Positions 23,901 to 33,000 of a DNA stretch of 64,000 bases are shown here, piece after piece. The notes beneath the pieces are model-generated. The model saw nothing but the letters and a program-made list of their open reading frames with translations, had not been told where the DNA came from and did no database searches. The number at the start of each line of letters is the position of its first letter. Within the stretch, counting starts at the first letter, position 1. The position numbers were made by a program, and so were the translations under genes. Source of the stretch: Membranipora membranacea (taxonomy: Eukaryota > Bryozoa > Gymnolaemata > Cheilostomatida > Membraniporidae); the NCBI GenBank assembly GCA_914767715.1, contig OU612066.1:2051001-2115000 (forward strand), given 5' to 3'.

Positions 23901-25691
23901 TGAGATTTGCTAGGAGACTGTTAAAATCATCTTGATGTGCAATCCATTTATCCAAATCTGCTCTCTTACATCCCAAACCTGCAAATTTAGCATCAGTCCT
24001 GTTAGAAATGTCGATATGTTACCCGAGTTAATCAAATATCGTGAGCAATTAAAAATACTAAAAAAATGAAAATTGTGGGAAATAGCAATTAGTTTTTTTT
24101 CCAATTATTTTAGCAAGGATCATAGTGGTCAGGGGGAGGCTATAAATCACTATGATCCCAAATTTCAGATTTTGCAGCAGTTTTACCGAAATTAAAGACT
24201 TCAGAAGGACCACAGCAATACATAGTCTGGCAGCTAGTTCTGCAGTAGTTACGCAATATTTTCACACTTAAAAAATTCAGAGCACTCCTGGGTAAAAATT
24301 ACGTATAATGTTAGAAATTGTCTTCCCTTCTCATATATGAGGTATGAGGTATTTGCGAAGCCTAGTGCTGAACCAACCCGATAAACTATCACTTGTATCA
24401 ACCTGAGAAAACTGTATAAATTCATAAATGTAGTTATCTACTGTTGTAAAATGTCTCCTGACAATGGAACAATAATCATTTTGAAATTATGTGAAAAGAA
24501 TGGTGATTAAGTATTTTGAAGTAGTAGTTTATTAGGTTGGCACAGCACTAGGCTACATGAATACCTCATAGCTCTTAGATGAGAAGGGAGGACAATTTCT
24601 AACACTGTACATAATTTTTAACCTAAAGTGCTCTGAATTTTCTAAATGTGAAAACAAAGCATAATTACTGCAGAACTACCAGACTATATATTGCTGTGGT
24701 CCTTCCGTAGTCTTTAAGTTCACAGGCTGTTTTATTTCATATGCCGCAATGACTTTTCAGCCCGAGATCTTTAAATCCATACCAAACATGGCATAGTAGG
24801 ACTGTCACTTTAAGCTAAAACCTCAACTAGATCTGTCTTGTTTATATACTTCAGCCCTTTCAGTGTTAGCAATATAAATAGCTGGCTTGACAAGACTGAC
24901 TATATGACTTACCTCTGCTCTCCATATTCGATCTCACTTTGATTGGATCTTTATTTCCTTGCTCGTTTAGACCGAGTCCTTTACCTTTCTCCCAGCCCAT
25001 CTGACCCATCAACTTAGACCCAATATTATCCTCATCTGTAAATATATATAACAGATATAATATATAATCTCTTATCAGTCAAGCTGATTCATTGTTTACA
25101 GTTAGTATCCTCTATCAGTGTGTTATATGTAGGTTGTGTTTGTAAAGAGACTTCAGAACACTTGCATCTCCTTAGTTAAAATACAATAGCAGAACTTTGG
25201 GGAGACATCTAAATCCAAGAATTAACATGGAGAGGATACAGAGATGTCCTTGCTCTGTTTGCCATAATTTACGGTCTTTACTTTAAAGTGACAGTCCTAC
25301 TAGGCCATGTTTGGTATGGTTTTAAAGATCTCAGGCTGAAAAGTCATTAGGGCTTATGAAATGAAAAAGCCTGTGAACCTAGTTGCAGTAAAACTGCTAC
25401 AAAGTCTGAAAATTGGGATCTTGGTGGATCATAGTGATTTATTGCCTCCCCCTGACCACTATGATCCTGGCTTAATATTTAAATAAACTAAAATGCTATT
25501 TTCCACATTTTTAATTTTTTTATTTGCCCTATGAACTCACAATATTCGAGTTACTGGGGTAATATATCCACTTTTCTAATAGGACTGTCACTTTAATGAT
25601 GCCTGATAAAATTACCCATTTTGAAGTACAATCCATTAGGATTAGAGGATATCTTCTGTTTCCTTCTGTTTGTATCTGCTAACATACTCAT
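20968..25691 (-). CDS. PINX1: PIN2/TERF1-interacting telomerase inhibitor 1
   Basis: Eight minus-strand exons: 25691-25616, 25035-24913, 23978-23783, 23048-22928, 22700-22505, 22301-22054, 21702-21547, 21189-20968. They sum to 1338 nt and 445 aa (human 328), all in phase. The family signature is clear: the start MSMLADTNRRKQK, a G-patch at about residues 31-76 (KLMGQMGWEKGKGLGLNEQG), KWIAHQDDFNSLLANLNQ, HYMKFTKGKDLSHHSNKDL and SLQEYFAAKMAARK. The C-terminal half is longer than in human and consists of Lys-rich and Glu-rich runs ending KKQKKSKNKFKSAD. Known PINX1 proteins are nucleolar, bind telomerase and TERF1, and help rRNA processing through the G-patch with DHX15-type helicases. Introns 1, 2 and 3 carry MITE insertions. 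Confidence 0.95.
23148..23621. mobile_element. MITE family A, complete palindromic copy
   Basis: The element spans 23156-23613 (458 bp) and is flanked by exact GTTGAAAC duplications (23148-23155 and 23614-23621). Its two arms of about 200 bp are near-perfect inverted copies, for example TGATCAATTTTGATCGGATT against AATCCGATCAAAATTGATCA. The termini are CATAGACTTAATAATAAACC and CTAGCTTTATTATG. It lies in PINX1 intron 3 and has no coding capacity. Confidence 0.9.
23990..24813 (-). mobile_element. TTAA-type MITE family B, interrupted copy
   Basis: This is the reverse-oriented copy of the elements at 25287-25592 and 42607-42935. Its right end CTGTCACT is followed by TTAA (24810-24813). The left end is degraded and begins only 11 bp inside PINX1 intron 2, next to the acceptor of exon 3. 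A second element (24196-24713) is inserted inside it. Confidence 0.8.
24192..24717. mobile_element. TTAA-type palindromic MITE family C, nested
   Basis: The element spans 24196-24713 (518 bp), is flanked by TTAA on both sides, and begins AGACTTCAGAAGGACCACAG and ends with the diverged inverse CTGTGGTCCTTCCGTAGTCT. Its arms pair over about 190 bp with many differences. It sits inside MITE B, splitting it. Confidence 0.85.
25283..25596 (+). mobile_element. TTAA-type MITE family B, complete copy
   Basis: The element spans 25287-25592 (306 bp) and is flanked by TTAA (25283-25286 and 25593-25596). Its termini are AGTGACAGTCCTA and TAGGACTGTCACT. The TTAA target site is typical of piggyBac and Kolobok elements. 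It ends 19 bp before PINX1 exon 1 in intron 1. Confidence 0.9.
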
Positions 25692-25916
25692 CTTGTCTAT
25701 ATTGTGTTACCTTCTCATTAATACAATAATACTTCTTGTTGTTCCGCTTCCCTCAGTAAGCTGAAATATAAGAATTTTTCACCACTGAGATGCTAAGGGT
25801 AGATTGTTATTTTCAAAATTTCCACAACTAGTGCATTCGATACAGTGCGTTTTTAGATAGATAATATAGGCATACTTCATTTGCTGATTTATGTCAGCTG
25901 TAACTATAGCCTATAC

Positions 25917-26372
25917 GCCTCACACATAGACTAAATAATAAACCTGGACCGGACACTATCTGGAGCATTAGCATTGAGGCATTTACTTGTGGGTGATGTT
26001 ACAACACTGAATTGTGTAGTAGCAATGATGCAATAATTGACTTGCAGTTCACAAACCAAGTTATTTATCGGTAACTCAATTGATTTGATCGGAATTTGAG
26101 TTTGAAATTTACAAGAAAATGAGCAGCTTTTGTGATCAATTCGATCAATTTGATCACAGAAACCTGTTAAATGTAAAGCTAGTTTTCAAACTCATGTTCG
26201 GATCAAAATTGATCGAGTTGTATACAAAAAAACATGGACTGTGGGCTGCGAACCAACCATAGCATCACTGCTTCTACAAGATTTAATGCCACAAGGTCCC
26301 ACACGATTAATTGACCCAGTTTAGATTTATATGGTGCCCTGTCTGGTTTATCATCAAGTCTATGACTTCACC
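25917..26372. mobile_element. MITE family A, older copy
   Basis: The element spans 25925-26364 (440 bp), with ends CATAGACTAAATAATAAACC and CATCAAGTCTATG. The 8-bp flanks GCCTCACA and ACTTCACC agree at only 5 positions, which fits an older insertion. It lies about 230 bp upstream of the PINX1 start codon, in its promoter region. Confidence 0.8.
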
Positions 26373-27922
26373 TGAATCATGAACTTGGACTATATGGGTG
26401 ATACCGCAGATACCATGGTCTCAGATTGTATGATATTATTGGCATTTGAAATGCAAGATAATTAACTAGTAATAGCACATGTTTATTAACACAGACTAGG
26501 ATGTATTGTATGTGGCATCTCTATATTGTTATACACATCTAATCTGTGATTGCCCGCCCCTTGCCAGTGTGTTGGCGTTGATAGGTTGCGGAGTTCTCCA
26601 CCTCAACACACTTTCAGAATCAACACTTTAGACGCGTGCTGCATTGACTAATCTTATGTGTAAGCTCAGCACTGATCACCTCAGTAATATTAAACCAACA
26701 TAAATACGGTCCATAAAACAACAGTGAGCTCTTACGCCTAGTCACTCAAATTAGTAAATACAATGGTGATTATACCCTTACATCAACTTACATCAAAGAC
26801 GACATCACGCTAGACCGCCTAGGGGGGCGTAAGGGGCGTGCCTCAGCTTTTGGACATAAATACATAAGATTTGGACATTGTTCCAGAATACCATCCCATG
26901 GGTAGGGCATTTGGGTTCAGAGTGGGTACATGTACCCATCCAGTAGGGCATCAGTAGTATTGTCCTCTGGTTGTCCTTAGATTTTCATATCCCGTATTGT
27001 CCGGGGCAGAAAACAGTTCCCTGTGGCAGCGATAGAGCGTGGCTCGTTCCGTGTTTGTGATCTTGTCGAGACTGTAGTATTTTGAACTGGCATAAATAAA
27101 CACCACTGTAGAGAGTGATCAAGAGCCAACCAAGGAATTAATCCTTTTTGAGCCAACCAACCAGAATCATATATTTTCAACATATATAAATTGATATACT
27201 CAATCAAATAATAATAATGACAATTCAGGAAGTCTCCTCAAGCTCTTGTCATTAATTACCAACCATTATTAAGTTTCAGCTAGTTTGTGAAATGATGGAT
27301 GGATAGATCTAGCCTGTCTTGAAAAGCCAGCCCTAACAAAGCTTGTCAAGACAGGCTAGGATAGATCATAGTATGACTATGAGTATTAATTATGATTAAG
27401 TATGATAGATCAAGTATTAGGAGTTGACTCCTTCATCCTTGGAATGGATAGATCAACAATCAAGAGAAGAAGTGATCTTACTAATACCTGCTTGGTGAAA
27501 AGTACAGCCTTCAATGCTCGCTCGAAAGCAAGTTTTACATAGAAACTATCAAGGAGTTATTTCTTGTTACAATGTCACTACAGTGAGCTATAGGTAAAAG
27601 AGATGCAGCTGAATGTTTGGTAGTGAACTTTGGGCAACAGATCTTTGGAAAACATGCATGTGAAGAGGTGTCAAGGTCACTGTGAAGGCCATTAGCCCTT
27701 GAACCAAATTGGTCATAACATCGAATTGATGCGGGAAGTATATTCATAGCCTAAGAGGATAAGAGTAACAAGAGAAGAAAATTATCAATAAATTAAAAGG
27801 TTATACTTTAGAGTTGTTTGCTCTCTACTATCTAAAACCCTCCAAAGGATTTTAATACAATATCACTGCTGATTGGCTTAAATACAGATAGTCCAAAGAC
27901 TTAGTCCTTTACAATATGCAGC
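26373..27922. other. Intergenic region
   Basis: No exon is recognised in this stretch. It contains the micro-palindrome insertion at 27301-27366 and an AT-rich flank before the large palindrome. The short frames are not supported by splice sites or family resemblance. Confidence 0.5.
27301..27366. mobile_element. 50-bp palindromic insertion with exact 8-bp duplication
   Basis: The element at 27309-27358 begins CTAGCCTGTCTTGA and ends TCAAGACAGGCTA; both flanks are GGATAGAT. It is the second member of the family at 2747-2798, with the same middle AACAAAGCTTGTC. Confidence 0.8.
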
Positions 27923-28616
27923 CATTCTGCGCATGCTCAGCTCTGGGCATGAGCTGATCTCTGCAAAATTGAGCCTCGGAATTCCGAAGCCATCTGATTG
28001 GCTACCTGCTCTGGTGGCACACTCACAAATGCGTGCGGAATTGTTAGAAAGAGTTATCTTCTATTGTCACTATTAGCTAAAATTGACTGGCAATTTATGC
28101 AGGGGGTGTCCTATCTCCCCAGACCAAAATTGCAATTAGAACCCAGACTAAACTCATTGTTCTTGCACATGCGCAAATTCAAGTCACGCATGATACATAC
28201 TTAGCCTTACGACATTCTCTTTGTGGTAATGATAGCCTAGTTTATCAGTGATCTGACTGGGCATGTAGATCACTGATAAACTAGGGTATCATTACCACAA
28301 AGAGAATGTCGTAAGGCTAAGTATGTATCATGCGTGACTTGAATTTGCGCATGTGCAAGAACAATGAGTTTAGTCTGGGTTCTAATTGCAATTTTGGTCT
28401 GGGGAGATAGGACATCCCCTGCATAAATTGCCAGTCAAATTTAGCTAATAGTGACAATAGAAGATAACTCTTTGTAACAATTCCGCACGCATTTGAGAGT
28501 GTGCCACCAGAGCAGGTAGCCAATCAGATGGCTTCGGAATTCCGAGGCTCAATTTTGCAGAGATCAGCTCATGCCCAGAGCTGAGCATGCGCAGAATGCA
28601 TGCCCAGTCAGATCAC
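27923..28616. repeat. 676-bp near-perfect palindrome
   Basis: Arms 27923-28254 and 28267-28598 are inverted copies around a 12-bp spacer. Paired positions sum to exactly 56521 at both ends, so there is no net length difference between the arms. A few base differences exist (for example CACTCACAAAT against CACTCTCAAAT, and GTTAGAAAG against GTTACAAAG). Directly after the right arm, 28599-28616 is the reverse complement of the centre (28248-28265, GTGATCTGACTGGGCATG), so the spacer itself is also copied. I see no supported gene inside. It is a foldback element or an inverted duplication. Confidence 0.9.
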
Positions 28617-29130
28617 GAGAGTCAGTATGATATGCAGCTGAGTATTCTTTTTCAAATAGTAACCTGCCATGCAAAGAGCCAGGACTAAAACATAAGAATT
28701 GTGATGAAAAGAAAAATTTTGTGAATCATTCATGATCTGCTAACACGAACATGCTGCAAAGATGACAGATGAGAATCCTTGAATATAAGCCATGTGGTTC
28801 AAGAACCAATGTGAATGCACCTAAAACTGCTGTGGTGACCATAAGTGAGTGTACTGTGTGTTCTGTAGATCACTTTTTTATATTGATATTCTCTTTATCT
28901 ATATATTTATGAATGATCTATCTACTCCTACTGGAGTAGTTAAAAATAAAAGTACTAACTACAGGTAACAGTCCTTACTACTATGTGTTAAGAACTTGTT
29001 ATCCACTGCTTATTTATTATTTGTTGCTCTGACACTGAGTGTAGCTGTTATGTGAATATGCAATCGTTATTGAAAGTCTAGTTGTAGTTGTGTTGGTAGT
29101 GCTCTGGTTGGTCTGTCCTGATCCAAAGGA
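28617..29130. other. Probable promoter region of the next gene
   Basis: About 500 bp without a supported exon lie upstream of the ATG at 29131. No clear core promoter motif was assigned. Confidence 0.35.
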
Positions 29131-29212
29131 ATGGCTTACCTCGAATATAGAGCACACTCAGATTCACCTTCGGGTGAAACAGGGAGTAAACCGTTTTGTA
29201 CAAATTCAGAGT
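29131..29212 (+). CDS. Candidate upstream first exon
   Basis: ATG at 29131 opens MAYLEYRAHSDSPSGETGSK and ends at a strong donor GAGT|GTAAGT in phase 1. It may be the true first exon of the gene at 30030-39488, but its phase does not join directly to the next exon without creating a stop. An intermediate exon near 29296-29352 (acceptor AACAG, donor AGAG|GTGAAT) would bridge the phases. It could otherwise be an alternative 5' exon. Confidence 0.4.
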
Positions 29213-29970
29213 GTAAGTTCCCAAGCATTTAGCTGGTGAATTGTGCTTTAGTCGTGTCGTGTAGACCTTATTTGCAGTTTTTAACAGTCACTGGAGAAAG
29301 ATGCTACATGGTTAAACTGTGTTGGCGCACATGTAGAGGTGAATTCACCTCTTACAGCAGCCTGTTTACCATGGTTGTCGAACATCGTCATTGACTATAC
29401 ATTATAAGTTGCAGATGTCTGGTGTCTGTTTCATCAGAGCGAATTCTCAGCAGCAGGATACTCTGCTTGATTTTCTCTCCTGTGAATATTACTGAAGTGA
29501 AAAACATGGTGGACAAATTAATATGCATGGTCGTGTGAGGTTTCAGTGCTGTTCAATTTCTAGGAAAACTTGATAAATATGCTCTCTGATGGTGAGGAGT
29601 CAAGAAAGTATCAAATATTGATTCATTTATGGCAAGCGCTTCACTACCCACATACTCTGTGGCAGCTGGCTGTTTTCAGCCATATTTGGACCACGACAGA
29701 CCAGAATCATTTTATGGTGTTTACAGCTATTGTGTCAACTCTCTTATTGGTTGACTGTGTTAAGCTCTATGGTGTTAAATTTGGTCTAGAAATTATGCTG
29801 AATTGCTCCCTGTGTATATCTTGAGTTTGATAGTGTCCAGGAGGGATTATATTAACTAACCTTAAGCTAAGTCCCTCAACTCAAAATTTCTCATTGATGG
29901 GTATGGTAGGCTTAGCTTCAAAGGGATTATCAAACTAGCATATTTTATACAAGTTTTAAAATTTCTTTAT

Positions 29971-30001
29971 TATAGACCAAGGAGGAACACCTTGTATAGA
30001 C
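29971..30001. repeat. 17-bp micro-insertion duplicating a possible splice acceptor
   Basis: The palindrome-ended CAAGGAGGAACACCTTG (29978-29994) is flanked by exact TATAGAC copies (29971-29977 and 29995-30001). Because TATAG is preceded by a pyrimidine-rich tract, the duplication creates two candidate 3' splice sites 24 bp apart. Confidence 0.6.
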
Positions 30002-30029
30002 ATACAGTGAATATTCTGCATACATCATA

Positions 30030-33000
30030 ATGACATCTCTAGAATTGTTGGACATACCATGGTTTGCCTTTGATGTCCCTGAATACGGAACTGCTTGTCG
30101 AGGAATTGATAAATCATCCACAGATCCTGCCTTCAGACTAACAGGTGAGAAATAGATGGTACTAGTAGGCATACAATGATGTCTGCTTATACATTTTAAC
30201 TTCTGTAACCTCAGTATAATTAAGAGCTCTCACAGTGTAACTGCCGAAAACACTGATACAAGACGCAGCCTTAGTACCAAACTCTGTCCTGAATGTAAGA
30301 GACATTAGGCTCTTGTTATCAGCCAACGGTAAGTATTGCTTGTGCTAGTGTGGTTTGGTATGGTATAGTATAGTTTTTGTCTCATGTTTTGTAGGGTGGG
30401 ATCCTGGGTCATCACCTAGTCGTAAGCCACAGCTGATCTCTCCTCAACATAGACATTCCAGTCGTACACGCCCTAACTACCATGGTACACTGTACTCTGC
30501 CTCAATGAATCCATCTACACCTATTGACTTTCTATTCCGCCATTACGAGGACATAGATCAGTACATTGTAGACTACAGAACCTATCACACTCACAGACAG
30601 ACGGGAGGGACGAGGGGATATCGTCCCACATCTGGCTCAGGTATGGCTGTATATACAAATCAGAATTGCTCTTATTCAGAATATGATCGGTTATTTAGTG
30701 ACGCATGGGGAGGAAGAGTTCTAGGGTTTCAAACTATAGCTAGAGATCAGAAAACATAATGTACACTCCTTGCAATATACAAGTAATACTGCTTGTGCTC
30801 AAATCAAAGAAAAAAACACAGAGATCTTACTCTGGGATATAAACAATGACAAATTCCTTTGTCCAAATCAATATCTTTAGATGTAATGTCACAGCTGATT
30901 ACCAGTGACGCAGATCAATATCAATGATCTCAATTGAATTTAAACAAAAAGATACTTTATAACTTCTGTAGATTATTAATTGGCAAACTTGTGGGTGATC
31001 ATTCAATTGTTACAGTCAAAGGTTTTGCAGGACATTTCTAAACAATAGTTTCTTGTGGAGCTAAAATCACGCTTCACCAGTGGTGTTGGGGAGCCCCAAC
31101 GGTCCCCAACGACGTTGGGGTAGGAGTTTTTTTGTGTTGGAGTAGGCCCAATGCTCCATCATCAGCGTTGGGGTGGGCTAAACTGCACTGAATGTCCATT
31201 CTGATACATTTTTCTTCTCTTTTATTCGGAGTTGTCAAGGACCGTTACAGGGGACGTTTTATTCAAGTCTCCTTTTCCAAAGATTTTAGACCAAAAATCT
31301 TTAAGTTTGAACATACTTCCTGAAATTAATACTACCCACCCACAAGATCGATCTGTTGTGTGTTCATCTGGATTTCGGCCAGGTCAGCCAAAGGTCATAG
31401 CCTAAAATTTACACACGTACAGTTTTTTGATGGGGAGAGTGCACATTTGACTCTATTCTACGGAAATAACCCTATATTCTTGCTAAAGCAAAATCTCTAT
31501 CTCAGTGGTTTTCCCATGAGTGTCCATGCTTTTCCTATTTTTTCAATGGAATAACAACAATCTCTTCTGAATTTCAATTCCCCAAGACTAAGAGGTAAGC
31601 TAATTCTAATATATTCCACAGTGGATGTACTCCTGACCAATAGATTAAGCTTGTTTGGTGGGTGGATAGAGGAAACAGTTAGAGTTTCATTCTCAGTCTC
31701 ATTCTTCTTTCTCTCATTCACCCGCCCTGGCTGTGCCCTATTCAATTCAGGTCAATAGACTGGACCCACCATAGACTTAGTATACTAGTATATTAAGTCT
31801 ATGGGACCCACTCATTCACCATCATCATCATACTTGTGTTCTTACTGGTTGTCTCTGTGAGTGATAGGTAATTGGAAATTTGAGGGCACACTATGCCTAG
31901 CAGGTGTTTGTAATGAAGGAATGAAGAAGAGTTGGTTATTCAAAGGACATGTTCATTTTAAGTAGGTTATCTTAGTGGGATGGGACTGGAAAATCCAGCA
32001 GGGCAAATTTTAACGACTTACATCTACCATACCATTGCAAAGCAGTCAAAGCAAGATTGTAAGGGGATTATCACATGTATAAATGATTACATTATTTCAC
32101 TCTGAGATGCATAGATTTGCTCCATTTTGCTCCCTTATGTGAACAATTTTCCAGCGCACGACGGCGCTCAACCGCCCCTCCCGCACCCACCCCGGCGACA
32201 GGCCGTTGGCCTGACAGGGTTGGGGTAAGAAATATTTCCACTCAACACCACTGCGCTTCACCTTCCTTTGCAGGGCTGCAGAACAACTCAAAGTGTTACA
32301 TAACGTTTGGGATATGTAATTAAGGCCATTTCTCTGAGTTATAGTACATAACAAGTTGTTGGTTGAGTTCTGTAGTATTGTAGGTTGTGAAAGCCAAAAT
32401 CTTTTTGTAACCTGTTTCAAACTCGTGTTAAATCTTATTTTCTCTGTCAACAAAACTTGATAAGCATTTGACAAAGTTAAGCGTAATTTTCTATGAGTGA
32501 CCCTACACTGCCATAGCGTGCCAGTGATATCTGAGCTATGCTGTCATCAGTATTAATGTGACACATGAACTCTGTTTTCAGTCAAATCAGCGACAGAATG
32601 CAATGTGCAGCAAAGCATTGGCAATCTGATGCTGTTTTGTAAATAAAATGTTATTCTTAAAAACAACTGTAAATCTATCCATGCTTGTGTTTAATTTTAT
32701 TTACGACTCACGTAATGCACAATTACGCATATATGTTTTAGTATTAAATTCTAGCAATTCAATGGGATTATGTTGTTTGAATTGTGCCAATTTAGCGTGT
32801 ATATTGACAAAAATTTGCCGCTGATATGAATCCATTCTCGGCCACACAAAATGAACCAGTTTAATGTGATTCGGTTGAATCTTGTGTATTAGCCTGCTTG
32901 ATTGGCAGGTTCATTACACTTTCTTTGACATATATAATATGGGCCTTACTCCTCTTTTCATAAATTATTACCACACATGATACTCAGCTATTACTAAACA

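Noticed and set aside
27998-28523. Mirrored 68-codon frames in the two palindrome arms as genes
   Set aside because: The same frame appears twice only because the arms are inverted copies. There is no start context, splicing or family match.
27923-28598. Palindrome as a sequencing foldback artefact
   Set aside because: The arms differ at several bases and the centre is copied again outside the right arm, which a single foldback read would not give. Long reads are still needed to be sure.
32097-32474. 125-codon minus-strand frame over a GC-rich patch, with the thought of vector contamination
   Set aside because: There is no splice support or recognised domain, and the GC-rich patch does not match vector sequence that I recognise. 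It lies in a supported intron.
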